Below the pieces are notes generated by a model that saw nothing but the letters and a program-made list of their open reading frames with translations, did not search any database and was not told the origin of the DNA. A stretch of 64,000 nucleotides of DNA from Allolobophora icterica (lineage: Eukaryota; Annelida; Clitellata; Crassiclitellata; Lumbricidae), in NCBI GenBank assembly GCA_963556255.1, contig OY744605.1, positions 38,225,108 to 38,289,107 on the forward strand. Reading direction: 5' to 3'. Positions 24,299 through 35,640 of this stretch are shown here, piece by piece; within the stretch, counting starts at the first letter, position 1, and each line of letters begins with the position of its first letter. The position numbers were made by a program, and so were the translations under genes.

Positions 24299-25068
24299 CA
24301 CTGTGTCCCGATGAAAAGTAGACCCCAAGAAAAAGTCTCATAACTCGGTCAAATCTTTTAGCATTTGTCTGAAATTTTAAAAACAACAACACTAGCCATA
24401 TTACCACCAAATCCTAACACCGTTTGGAAATGTTGGTGAGTTTGTCAAGTTTATCAACGTTTGAGATGCAGTACTGAAAAGGGGAAATTCCCAACATACA
24501 AATTTTTGACAAACGTTTAGGGGTCTACTTTTCATCGGGCGGCTACTTCACATTCAACAAGACATTGCCACTGAGCACCGAGCACGTGAGACCATTGCTC
24601 TGCTATCCCGGGAGACACCCGACTTCATATCCCTGCAGCGGTGGCTGCCCAACAGTCCAGACCTCAATCCAGTTGACTATCAAATCTGGAGTGTACTGGA
24701 GGAGCGCGTTTATCGTTCCCGCATTCGTGACGTTGATCACCTGACTGAAGAGTGGCAGCTGTTTCACCACGTGATCATCGATCGGGCCATCAAACAGAGG
24801 CATCCACGTATTCCCTTTTGTGCCCATGAACAAGGAGGACATTTTGAACACCTGCTGTAGCTGAACTTCACTTCCTTATGGCTCTTGTATGTTGCAAATT
24901 TCCCCTTTTCAGTACTGCGTCACAAACTCACAAACATTTCCAAACGGCATTAAGAATTAGTGTTAATATGGCTACTCTTGCTGTTCGTAAAATTTCAGGC
25001 AAATGCTAAAAGTTTTGACCGAGTTATGACACTTTTTCTTGGGGTCCACTTTTCATCGGGACACAGTG
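24299..25068 (+). mobile_element. Internally deleted mariner/Tc1-type transposon
   Basis: CACTGTGTCCCGATGAAAAG starts the element after TA (24,297-24,298); its inverted copy ends at 25,068 before TA. Terminal repeats extend about 70 bp. Plus-strand text at 24,640-24,730 reads LQRWLPNSPDLNPVDYQIWS with VLEERVY following, the C-terminal catalytic region of mariner transposases. The N-terminal domain is missing and the frame is not open end to end. Confidence 0.85.
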
Positions 25069-25304
25069 TAGTAATTCCTCTGATATTGTAATCTCATCCT
25101 CGGATCAGAATGTATCAAGTACATCTATTGAATGTGTTAAAATATTTAAATGTCTTTAATTATACTTAATCTTCTTAAGAATTTTATATTTCTGTTACAA
25201 ATAGTCATTTTCATAATTCAGCCAATTTCCTCAATTTATTATTCTAAGTATGTGTCAGAACAAATTCTATTGTATTGTATCTGAACATTTAAGTAAGTAG
25301 GTAA

Positions 25305-25400
25305 GTTTTATACAGCGCCTTTCACAGTGTTCGCTAATCAGAGGACCTCCCAGTGCGAAAGACCCAAGGAATAGAAAGTGGTTTTAAGACAGCCGAACGA
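25305..25400. repeat. SINE-tail-like fragment
   Basis: The text 'tatacagcgcctttcacagt', followed by 'aatcagagg', is related to the tails at 2,695-2,805 and 36,226-36,270. Confidence 0.4.
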
Positions 25401-25452
25401 GGCACTTATGCCACCTATGTTCTAAAAATACTCAAACGACCTTCTAGTTTTT

Positions 25453-26280
25453 CTAAGGACTCCTCTTGACGCTGTCGAAATAACCGATTTTCCTCTCTAT
25501 TAATAGTCTTTTCTCGGCGCTAGATAATCCCTGTTCTTCAGACATAGTTCCCAAACTCTGTAGGCCTACAATTAGATCTGAACTGATTCTAGATTGAGCG
25601 GAAGAAGGCCTCTTCCTTGCTTCCTCAAACTGATTTACGTTAATAACCGCGATCACAAAACCGCGATCCTCAAAATAGCGATCACAAAATAGCGACGCAC
25701 AAAAGCGCGACTGCGGCAAAACAGCGAGGCTCAAAACAGCGATTTTGCCACTTACGATGACCAATAACCATAAACATAAACCGATTATTTTAATAAACCG
25801 TTTGAACTTTTAGGAGCTCAATCATCACACGACTCAACACACAAATCAGGACCAATTAACGTATAATTACCGTACATAAACATAAACATCAATCACTTCC
25901 AAAGAATATAATTAGATTGCAAATAATAATTTGAGTCTCCAGGTTTAACATTGAACGGATAAGTATACTTCGTTAGACATTTTAAAGACAGGTTTCACAT
26001 TAAACTTGTGATATTAAATTATGTATACTTCGTTAAAAGACGATTAGACGCTATTTTGTGAAGTTTTAACTAAAATTAAAGTCTACGAGTACAATGGAAA
26101 TAAATCTATCAAATCGCTGTTTTGGTTGTCGCTATTTTGAACACTAGCGGTTTTTTAAATCGCTATTTTGTGATCGCTATTTTGACGATCGCGGTTTTGT
26201 GATCGCGATTATTAACGTATACCCTCAAACTTACTAACGGACTCTTCTACACCCATCAAATTATTCGACCTCTGAGACAT
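25453..26280 (-). pseudogene. Small ORF split by a transposon insertion
   Basis: ATG at 26,280 opens MSQRSNNLMGVEESVSKFE, which stops being sensible where the Mutator-like element begins. On the far side of that element the same frame continues from the duplicated target sequence as EARKRPSSAQSRISSDLIVG and ends at 25,453 (..DSVKRSP). Excluding the insert and one target copy gives an open frame of about 75 codons, hydrophilic and probably helical. I do not recognise it; it may itself be from an older mobile element. Confidence 0.45.
25632..26222. mobile_element. Mutator-like non-autonomous element with 9-bp target duplication
   Basis: Identical CCTCAAACT copies lie at 25,623-25,631 and 26,223-26,231. 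The inverted arms (about 110 bp) share TACGTTAATAA, CGCGATCACAAAACCGCGAT and many AAAATAGCGA motifs. Arms starting with G and a 9-bp duplication fit Mutator-like elements; no transposase is present. Confidence 0.75.
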
Positions 26281-26289
26281 TTCCACTAA

Positions 26290-27620
26290 TGAGTTTGTAA
26301 TTAATCAACAGTTACTCACAAAGTCAAAGCTACTACACAAACAGTTAAAGTACCGGGTATCACAAAGTTATCTACTTCTAATTACTAACTACACATGAAT
26401 ATGCCATGACTAGTGTCAAAGTTGATAAAATAACTTGACCCCAAATTATTAAACTGAGTTATACCTTCACTTTCAAGGAATAATTCTAGGCTTCCGGAAT
26501 CCCATAGCTGAAGAAATTACTATCTGCAGAATTAATCTGGGTTCTCTTCACAGATAGGAAGGCCGATAATTCCAATTACTTCTAGCGATAGATTCCACCT
26601 CTCAGAAGTAAGTAATCCAGCAAGAAATCGCAGCAACCATAATTATTTAAAGCGTTACACGACCGTTTTCTATCATTACTTTGGAAAAGATTGTTACGCA
26701 ATCACTTCAATTCCAATCACTGTTTCAATTCGAAACTTTAACCTCTACTGACCAAACTGAACTGAACTGTAGTCCAACTGAAAACGGAGTCCAACTGAAA
26801 AGGAGTCCAATTAAAATGGAGTCCAACTGAAAACGGAGTCCTTTGTCAAGCAAAGGCATCCTCTGTATTAAGTGCTCGGTTTGCGTCCGAAGTTTCCCTG
26901 TCTCCGTCGCAGCTGCCGCGTCATTGACCTTATTCCTGGACACAAGTCATAGCACGAGGTAAGATTCCACCAATTTGGTCCACTTAGCCTATTCGGCATG
27001 CCTGGATACACGGCCTTCCAGTTAATAAGCCCTCACCTTAGGTGGTCAGTGTCTGTGCGTCTGTCTGTGTATATGTCTTTGTCTGTGTCCTTGTCTCTGT
27101 GTCCTATCTCCAGGTCAGCAATTGGCTCCAGTCAGTCGGCCATCGACTGGAATTCAGCGACGTTCGGGCGCCTCCCCGGCCAGCTCATTGTCAACAGCCA
27201 AGACCGAACAAAGTACTCCTTATGGAAAAGCGACGTCAGGTAATATAATTATGGCAATTTTAATTTACATACAAAAAATCTAGTAGTGGAATTCTATTCC
27301 GCTACATAGGCCAATGTATGCATAATTGCATATAAGAGAAACTCAATGTTGCGACTTTCCAGTACCTCACACAAGCACTGGATCTCATCATTCACTCACT
27401 GCATCAGCGTAAATTAAACTATTTGATCGATTATTATATAGATTTGTACAAGTGTTTTAATGACTGTTGTAAAGGACTTTTTTACAATACGCAATTACGT
27501 ACGCAATTACGCGAAATGAGTTTAAACATGAATCTATGTTACGCAGATCTATTTGAACAATTGATCTTCTGGAATACTTTTGCTGTAGGCCCTATTTACG
27601 ATAGAAAAATGTACAACTAT
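26290..27620. other. First intron of FB, part; short tandem repeat
   Basis: No confident gene. Four imperfect 16-17-bp copies of GGAGTCCAACTGAAAAC occur at 26,770-26,840. A plus-strand stretch at 27,115-27,240 is bounded by CTCCAG and GTAATA and stays open, but has no supporting partner. Confidence 0.4.
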
Positions 27621-27624
27621 TTAC

Positions 27625-27706
27625 CTGCTGAAACAAGCCAAGGCGGCTTGAGAACAAACAGAATAATCGCGAGACAAAGGCTGATCACAGGGAGCGAAAA
27701 CCCCAT
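27625..27706 (-). CDS. Signal-peptide exon, predicted start of the FB gene
   Basis: ATG at 27,706-27,704 in good context (aactATGG) encodes 27 residues and one extra base before a GTAAAT donor. The peptide reads MGFSLPVISLCLAIILFV, then LKPPWLVSA: a hydrophobic core and a VSA cleavage site, a classical secretion signal. Phase 1 matches the start phase of every module exon; joined to FB1 it gives ..SA-D-N before YVLKTP. A TATA-like AATATATTT lies about 75 bp upstream. It shows that FB is a separate transcription unit from FA and that the product is exported. The 7.2-kb intron to FB1 is filled with mobile elements. Confidence 0.65.
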
Positions 27707-27709
27707 AGT

Positions 27710-29170
27710 TCCTGCTGTTGCAGCTTCTCGTTTTGGATATCCTCTGCCAATAAACCTGCGATTGCGCTTCGGCTCGTAAAAAATATATTGCTGACAGAAG
27801 ACACGCGGCTTCCAAGTCCTCCGCTACGTGAAAATCCAGAAGCGTATACGACCTGTCACCAGTGTTGATCCTATAACAAACTCTTTCGCTGGTTTGATAA
27901 GAGGGGGCGTAAACGGGCACCAACATCGCCTTCATCCCAACGTCTTATCGCACATCACGAAACGATGGGAGGCAACGTTTTGACTCGTGTACCACGCTGT
28001 GCCAATTGGCCAGTGCTCAGAAACAGTGCGTGTCTGTCACTAACCAGTTTTAATCTTAGTAACAGGCTCTGTCTTAATTAGGCGATCATTTAATGTCTGC
28101 AATCTGATAACAGGCCTACGATGGCAATGCATTAGGCCTACTGCATTTTGAAGACAAGTCCATAGGTTTTAAACTGTATCCTGCAGATCAATGAAGACGA
28201 CCCGTGCTACAGAGGGCTGTTGCTCTGCATTAGTTTTGTTTCAGAACGTGACTGGCACGTGTAGTTTCACTAAAACTATAAGGCCTTTGTGCCAACCGCC
28301 ACATTGTCCTCGTTTCTGTCCTTATCTTACGATTTCATGCTCTCTTAGTAGGTTTACACTTTCAAACAAAATCACAAAATCAACTTCCTAGTTCATACAG
28401 AATTTCGTTTTATGAACTCCGCGTAATTGTTTTAGCGCTGAGACAACAACAGTTCAAACACTTAAGACTAAAATGTTTAGAACGATATAGTCGGAAATAT
28501 AACCTTCATCCGCTCCGATGTCAATGCATTTTAACGTTAAATTATTTTCCTATGACGACACGGATAACAGGACGAAAATATCGGTTATTACAAATTTTTT
28601 TTCGGTCTTGTAAATCAAGGCAAGGTCCTTGAGATAAGATTAAATGTTGTCTGATAAATGTTTTGGCTTCACAATGGTATATACGCCTACTAAGGATTGA
28701 CATCGTCGGTCCTTCATAGAAGGTCACCACTCGAGAGATAAGATAGCGTACATGTTCATAGTTGGACGATGATGGTAAGAAACTCTCGAGCATTACTCTC
28801 TCGAAACAGCAAGGACCAGTAATGCACATGACTGGAAATATCGTGCAACTAGATGGAGCGCCTATGCACTGCAGTCTCTCTAGCGGTCATGAAGTATCAC
28901 GTCTTGTTTCTTTAGCGAATGCATTACAGTTTCAAAGAAATGCATATTATATGTATTTAATATGGAATTATTACAGTTTAGTCCAATGACCAATATTACA
29001 CAGGGCAGGTAACTCCTTAATAAACATTACGTTACAAATTGAAGCAACCATGTACCGCACCCGGTGTACAATTATTATTTTTGCCGTCACACCGCTTTGG
29101 TGCAAGAAACTATAAACATGCAGTTTTGTATATTATGTATGCACGTATATATATGTAATTATGTAAGAAT
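27710..29170. other. Intergenic stretch upstream of the FB gene
   Basis: Expected to hold the FB promoter. No gene, repeat array or element with clear ends recognised. Confidence 0.35.
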
Positions 29171-29553
29171 AAGTTGCCTAACAACCTGCGATATGAACTG
29201 CTCAACCTCTCGTTGCCTCTTTTCCTTTTCACTATAATAATTCTTGATATAATTCCTATCTCCAGCCCTTCAACTCTTTCCGTCGACACCTTGAGAGCGC
29301 TAATAAACGCAACCGAGATCCTCAACTACTCTCTGCTCTAAAATAAATACCAGCATCTTCTTGCTACTGTTAAAAAGAGGTTTTACTTCTCATTGGTTCA
29401 TTCCCGATCCTCCAATCCTCGCCTTCTCTGGAAAACCATAAACCAACACCTTCATCGGAACTCCTCCAACCCACTTCTAAATTCTCTCCATCGTTTTCGA
29501 TAGCTGAGTCGTTCTGTTCTTTCTTTTCTGGCAAAATTACTACCCTCCTTCCT

Positions 29554-29615
<62 letters not shown>

Positions 29616-31251
29616 TCTGTCTCTCTCTCTCTCTCTGTCTCTCTCTGTCTCTCTCTGTAATCACTCCTTTCCAAACCAACATTGATTCATCTGCAGATGC
29701 TCCCTCCTCCACTCATGATTCTCCAGGTCTCCCTAGATCCTTATTATCTGTCTTCCAACCGGCACAAGATACTGAAATCTTCCCATGCAATCTTAAAATC
29801 TCTTCCACAGAGGCAGTGCGAACTCGATCCTATACCTACCTCCTTATTGAAAGACTACATCTATCATTGTGTTCCATCATTACCAAAATAATCAATCTCT
29901 CCTCATCTTCAGTTCCTTCCTTATCTTGAACAAGCAGGCCTTCCTCCTCCAGTCCAGTCGGGTTTTAGGGGTTGTCATTCCACTGAAACTGCCCTCCTAT
30001 CTCTCTTGTCTGAGATCCATATTGATCAATCCCATCTCTCGCTCCTAGCTCTTTTTGGCGTCTCTTCGGCAGCATTTGATATGGTCGATCCTGATATCCT
30101 TCTTCGTCGTTTGCAGCTATCCTGTGGCATCTCTAACACTCCTCTTCTCTGGTTTAAATCATATCTTTCTGATTGCTCCCAGATTGTTGTCTTTGGTGAC
30201 TCTAGATCTCAATGGGTTAGGGTTAGATTTGGCGTACCCCAGGGCTCATGAGCCTATCCTATCCTTTATCCTCTATATCCTCTATACGGCTGACATTTCC
30301 CTGATCTTTACCAAACATGCTGCGACGGGCCACCTCTATGCTGATGACGCACAAGCTTTTGTTCATGGTCCACCAGCTGATCAACTTTCCATTGTTTCTC
30401 CGTTGCTGCACTTACCCAAGACTTGCACCGTTGGATGTCATCAAATCGACTTTGCTTAAATTCCACCAAGACTCAATTGATTTGGTTTGGCACTAAGCAA
30501 CAACTAAATAAGCTTGACTATTCACTGCTGGAACTCAATGTTCCTTCTTATACCTACTCGTCCAGTGTACGCGATCTGGGTGTGACTCTTGACTCCTCCC
30601 TCACCTTTACTGAACATATCTCGACTCTGACTCGCCCCTGCTTCTTCCAACTGAGACGACTGAGAGCTATCAGGCGATCCACTGCACCTACTGTCTTTAC
30701 CTCCATTGTGCATGCTTGACTACTGTAACTCGCTCCTCCTCGGTCTCCCCATGCTACGCCTCTCCCCCTCTAATCAGTCTTAAATGCTGCTGCTAGGCTC
30801 ATAGCACGTCTTTCTCGCTTTGCTCATATCTCCACATATATGATTGAAGCCTTACACTGGCTGCCGATTACTTCGCGTATCCAGTATAAGGTCCTTTTTC
30901 TGGTTTCCAAATCCCAGCTACGGGTTGCCCCTAAAGACCTCTTTGACCTTGTGCGGCAACCTCTCTCTGCAACTTCTTCTCGTCCTTTGCGCTCTACTGG
31001 CCGTCTTGATCTCTTTGTCCCTCGTACTAGGACCATTCTGACCCAACGTCGAGCTTTTGCTGTCACAGGTCCCTCTTCCTGGAATGGTCTTCCCTCTCGA
31101 CTACGAACTAAACTCATGATCGGAATCTCCCCAACATCTACTCGCTTGCTCAAGACGTTTCTGTTTCCACGGGGCTCATGCACTGAATAGTTTATACTGC
31201 GAGAGGCGCCTTACAAATTACTAGATACGATACGATACGATACGATACGAT
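29170..31251 (+). mobile_element. LINE copy, internally deleted, with (GATAC)n tail
   Basis: A plus-strand non-LTR element in broken frames. 29,220-29,480 matches the endonuclease-RT linker also seen on the minus strand at 35,640-36,060. RT motifs follow: SGFRGCHSTETALLSLL, AAFDMVDPDILLRRL, RFGVPQGS and HLYADDAQAF. The end (30,840-31,190) has LHWLPITSRIQYK and GPSSWNGLPSRLR. The tail is GATAC repeats at 31,224-31,251. RT segments expected before 29,900 are missing. Confidence 0.82.
29555..29660. repeat. (CT)n / CTCTCTGT microsatellite
   Basis: Pyrimidine run with regular CTGT interruptions, lying within the LINE copy. Confidence 0.95.
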
Positions 31252-32340
31252 CTACTGGTATTTTTCCCTCCTTTTCAAACAAACTGTCTTAAGTTACTCC
31301 TCTTTTTAAGAAACCACCATTGCATAAAGAAATCCTCTCAAACTACCGACCTATCTATAGCCTGTCATTCATCTCCAAATTAACTGAACGCAGAGTTCTG
31401 TCTCGGATCAATGACTATATGCTTCCAAGTCACTTCTTAAACCACAAGAGTCTGGTTTCATCATGCGCTACTTAATTGGAAATATACACTCACTTCCCTT
31501 TACAATAAACTTGTTTCTACCATTTGCAATCAACAAGTCTCTTGTATGTGCCTCCTTAATAAGGTTAGTTAAGGAATGCATACTATCAATCTCAACCTAG
31601 CCTCTATATAAGTTAATTGTAAAGCCGATTGGCTTAAATTGATTATGAATGAATGTAGTGAGGCTGCCCTTCGATCCTGTCAGCCATATTGTTCATTGGT
31701 ACATATATCTACTTAGGTGTCCCTAGTTAGCGGGATGTATATCCCTTGGAGGCCACCTTTTGCCGCCAATGACAAGTTTTTTTACCGCTGTGTACACTAC
31801 TCTTTTCTGTTTTAATTGTCAATCATACTGCTATTTTACAGTCACTGTACTCTGTTATAATTGTCATTTGGATGCAATAAAGATTTTGATTGATTGATTG
31901 ATTGAATATTTCAGCAGCCTTCGATACCATCGATCACTACTGTTACAGTCTCGTTTCGGTTTTACTGACACTTCTATCCTTTGGATTCAATCTTATAAAT
32001 TATCTTTCCGCTCTTTCTCAGTGTAAACACCGGAAGCCTCATCTCAGTCATGACCTCTCACCTGTGGTGTTCCTCAAGGCTCTGTTATCGAGCCTCTTTC
32101 GGTCATCCGGTGCACCAATCCATCACTAAAATTGCAAATCGCTTCATAGTCATAGCATCCCGCTTCTGTGGAATAGACTCCCGACATAATACGACTATTA
32201 TGTGACCCAGAAATCACCAAATCCTCAGATCTTGCCATCTCTGCACAAGTCTTTTACTCAAAACGGAAAACACTGTTCTTTCACAAATCCTATCATGATT
32301 CTTCCACTGCCACTTGCCTCTCTCGCCACTTCAATATCTA
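31252..32340 (+). mobile_element. Second LINE copy, interrupted by another LINE 3' end
   Basis: 31,290-31,440 reads VTPLFKKPPLHKEILSNYRP and ISKLTERRVLSRI, the RT segment missing from the neighbouring copy. At about 31,465-31,905 an unrelated LINE tail intervenes, ending in AATAAAG then (TTGA)n. RT sequence resumes at 31,910 (ISAAFDTIDH) and decays by 32,340. Confidence 0.7.
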
Positions 32341-32349
32341 AGCACCATC

Positions 32350-33050
32350 TGTGACGAACGTCAATTTATATAATGTGTGTTTGAACGAATGGTTAGCGCA
32401 ACATAAATGCGGCCACGCACACAGAGTAACTAACATATTACGTATCGCATCTCATTAAGTCTATTAATAGACTACCAATTCTAGACGTGCGCGGCAAATC
32501 GCTGTGTGCACCTGACAGAATGGACGTTTCTCATTGGTCAGAAATGCCCGGGGATATTTGGCGCCAAGTGAACTGTCTATAAAACAGCGAGGCCTGGCAT
32601 GCTACGCGCCTTTTCTGTGTGGATGCCGTCGCAGTGAGACGTGCGGCCTTTTCTGTGTTGTTTTCGTCGTTGGTGAAGTTTAATCGTTCAATGCGCTGAT
32701 CTGGGTTTGAAACGATTATTTGACAAATCGAAGTTGTGCGATTGATCGGGAGATAATCGTGAATCATCGAACCTTTCGGTATTGAAGGTTGAGTATCGAT
32801 TCCAGTTGTTTTGAAGGCATTTTGGTATCGATCGGTGGATTGATATTTTTATGTGGCCATATGTAAGAAATATATACAGCGCTATTATCGAATTGTGAAT
32901 AAAGGATAAATAAGTTAATTAAGGATTCTTCTGATAAAGAGAACTGGAAATAGATTTCGTATATTCGCAAATGTATCTGTTTGACATCTATTACACGAGT
33001 GTGTTGTTTTAATTCTGTATTGGCGGATTTGAGAACATTGACAATCATTA
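32350..33050 (+). mobile_element. Possible LTR or promoter-bearing repeat
   Basis: Starts TGTGACGAACG and contains TATAAAACAGC (32,577) with a doubled CCTTTTCTGTGT motif downstream, LTR-like in layout. No second LTR and no primer-binding site could be fixed. Confidence 0.3.
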
Positions 33051-33114
33051 GTATTAACAGACTTTAATTCATTTAAATTCTAATAAACATAAATCAGTTT
33101 GAAATATAAATAAA

Positions 33115-33519
33115 ATGATGAGAGCAAATTCAGCTGCCATTTCAACAGGCGAAGTTGTTGAATTGTGCGAAATGATGAGAGGATTTATCTTGCGCCAAGC
33201 GAAATTAGAAAGTTGCATGTCGCAACTAGGAACTAGCATGTCCCAGCTAGCGCGGGAAGTTGGTCGTTTAGGCGGGAACTTTCCCGCCGAAAATACTGTT
33301 GTAAGGGCAGAAGGACCTTTAACACACGCAGACATATGTCAGGAAATATCCTTGGTACCAGAAAATTATATAGTGCTCGACACAAGTGGTGTTGAGGTAA
33401 GAAATAAGCCCCACATAGACTCGGGTTCAAATCCCGCACGTTTGGTCCAGTCAGTCGATGCCTTGCAACAGGGCGCGCGCTCGCCAGAGGGTGAGCCGAA
33501 CGCCACACATCCACCTTAG
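33115..33519 (+). CDS. Unidentified 134-codon ORF downstream of the LTR-like block
   Basis: ATG-ATG start; begins MMRANSAAISTGEVVELCEM, with Leu/Met-rich helical text (RQAKLESCMSQL, MSQLAREVGRL) suggesting a coiled coil. The last third looks non-protein-like and includes GGGTTCAAATCCC, a tRNA B-box-like string at 33,422-33,436. Position after a promoter-like repeat suggests a retroelement 5' ORF, but no gag motif is visible. Confidence 0.3.
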   Translation: MMRANSAAISTGEVVELCEMMRGFILRQAKLESCMSQLGTSMSQLAREVGRLGGNFPAENTVVRAEGPLTHADICQEISLVPENYIVLDTSGVEVRNKPHIDSGSNPARLVQSVDALQQGARSPEGEPNATHPP

Positions 33520-33799
33520 CCGTCCGACTGTCTGCCTTCCTGCATGCCCGACACCTTGGATCTTGACCTGGAGTCGATTTTTACCCTCCCTGCCTATCGA
33601 TTTTGTTTTTGACTAAACGGTTGTGAATAAGCTGGTTCCCGTGATTCAACTGTTTTGGCGCTGTAGCATTTTCTACATTACAGTACAATTGTCTTGAATT
33701 TTGCGTCATATTTGCGTCAAATATTCAAGACAATCTTGGCTTGAATTCAAGGACTACGATCGTACTGCCTAGAATGACATATCCTCCTCTTAATGTTGC

Positions 33800-34045
33800 A
33801 TCTCATATTCCCTTACCACCCAGTTTTACTTAACTTTACACGTAGGCCTATTATGGAATGACCTGCCCCTCACTCCGTAGTAAGATATTGTTTGGGATCT
33901 CGACCTCTTCTCTCCAGTGTCTGAAGACCTTCCCTTTCCCTCGGGCTGTCACACTGGGAGCGTCTCTGAATAGTCTACACTGTGAGCGGCGCTTATAAAT
34001 TTATGACCATATATAATATGGTATGATGTGATACGATATGATATT
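33800..34045 (+). mobile_element. LINE 3' end, same family as 29,170-31,251
   Basis: The C-terminal coding end (WNDLP.., SLQCLKTFPFPRA) parallels WNGLP.., TRLLKTFLFPRG at 31,080-31,180, followed by GCGGCGCTTATAAATT and a degenerate GATACGATATG tail. Confidence 0.65.
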
Positions 34046-34439
34046 AGACTTCTCAAAACCTGCGACTATGCTTGATTCAAAGACTACAGTAAGTATGGAG
34101 CGAAACAAAGTAACCCAAAGATTGCAGCTACGATCGACTGACCTCATTTCAGCTTAATTCACGATACACTTGCTCGACTTCTCTGCGATATCCTTCATTT
34201 GGTCCCAGAAGCACAAACGCATCTATTAGAAATTTTTGTTCCAAAATTTTCAAGAACTACAAGTTGGCTCGACAATTTGACGCGCTATGGCAACTTGCAG
34301 TAGAAATTTAACTATTTTCAAGATGACGTAAGAATAAGATTAGAACACGTCATAATTTACGTCAAATAAATACGTCACAATAAACTTGAATATTTAATGA
34401 CTTGCTATGTAATATTAAGTAGTGAATTTGATTATTATT

Positions 34440-34720
34440 AGTTATAAGTAAGTAAGTACAGTAAGTATATTCTTTATTACTACCAACTGCATATACCGCA
34501 CTTTGGTTTACATATAGTTTACATATAGTTTAATTATACAATATAGAGCATTCTTATGTTGTCGTTGCGTTTAATGCACAAGGCATCATCCGATGGCGCC
34601 CCAAAACCAAGCCTCAAATCAGGTTAATTTTAGGAGATTTATTCGTTGGGGTAGAGATCAAATCAAATCAATCAAATTCTTTTATTCATACAATAAGTTG
34701 ACACAGACGCAACATAGACA
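34440..34720 (-). mobile_element. Two LINE 3' tails
   Basis: 34,440-34,590 repeats the 20,405-20,525 tail (AAGTAAGTA start, accaactgc.tataccgca). 34,655-34,710 reads on the minus strand TGAATAAAAGAATTTGATTG, a polyadenylation signal and tail of a different LINE. Confidence 0.6.
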
Positions 34721-34923
34721 AACTAGACTATGGACGACAGTTATAGGGCCAAGAGTACAGGGTTTTATACATGAAACTAGCTGTAAACCCGTGAAAAATC
34801 ACGGTATATAAAAAACAATTATTAATAACATCATATTATAGGCCTAAAGCCGTCGTCAAGACAACCGTCAAGACAACCGTCGCCAAGGCGGCAGTATAGT
34901 GACGTCACAATAGTGTTTGTTTA

Positions 34924-34926
34924 CGG

Positions 34927-34973
<47 letters not shown>

Positions 34974-34975
34974 GT
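34924..34975. repeat. (GACA)n microsatellite
   Basis: Twelve tandem GACA units. Confidence 0.95.
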
Positions 34976-34985
34976 ACAACGATTA

Positions 34986-35640
34986 TTATGTAAGTTGATT
35001 GTCAGTAAGCGTTCTTATAAAGGATGCGTGAAATCTAGTTGCGGTCATCTTCGTGCTGCATGGAGAAGTTATGAGATCTAGTATACGAAGATTATGACCA
35101 CCGGTGCTACGAGGAGGGGGCCAGGCCCCGAAGGACATGGTTAGGATCCTTACAAACAGCCTTAAAAAGACTATCATCAGATGCCTCGGCCATGCTTGAC
35201 GCATTGGCCGCATCCGCAGGCAGGAAACCCAACCGGATCATGCGGTTGCTCAGACTGTCCCTGTCCTTCTGGGAGGTGAAGCCATACCAAGCAGGAGAGG
35301 CGTAGAAGATCTGTGCAATAGCAGTCGCCTTAGTGACGTCATGGAGGGACGCTGATGAGAGACCGTGAGAGCGAAGAACTTAATGCAATGCATATAGAGA
35401 AAAAGAGCAGGTTGCGAGTATGTTGTCCAGATGTGTTTGCATGAGCATCCCTAGATCCGAAGAGAGTTACGCCTGGAATCTTAATTGTTTCGACCCGTTC
35501 GGCACCCAATATAACCTGTCGGATTGTTTCTTTCCTCCTGTGTCCCTCTTTGAAGAAAACAATCTCCCTAGCTCTAATTATCGTTCCTCTACGTTCAACC
35601 ACAGAATAGTAATTTTGCCCGAGAAGAAGGAACACAACGA
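34986..35640 (-). mobile_element. LINE fragment, RT thumb and C-terminal end
   Basis: The minus strand contains ETIKIPGVTLFGSRDAHANT (35,440-35,500) and a C-terminal segment LPPPRSTGGHNLRILDLIT-like near 35,070-35,110, both familiar from LINE polyproteins. Several frames, so inactive. Confidence 0.65.

Noticed and set aside
27115..27240. Plus-strand open stretch bounded by CTCCAG and GTAATA
   Set aside because: It looks exon-like (ends KYSLWKSDV) but has no neighbouring plus-strand exon or recognisable domain and lies within the FB first intron antisense.
27810..27850. Minus-strand RFWI string hinting at another FAMeT module
   Set aside because: Stops follow directly and no other family landmark is near; it is in the putative FB upstream region.
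33400..33440. GGGTTCAAATCCC as part of a tRNA gene
   Set aside because: No A box at the right distance and no cloverleaf; at most a SINE scrap.
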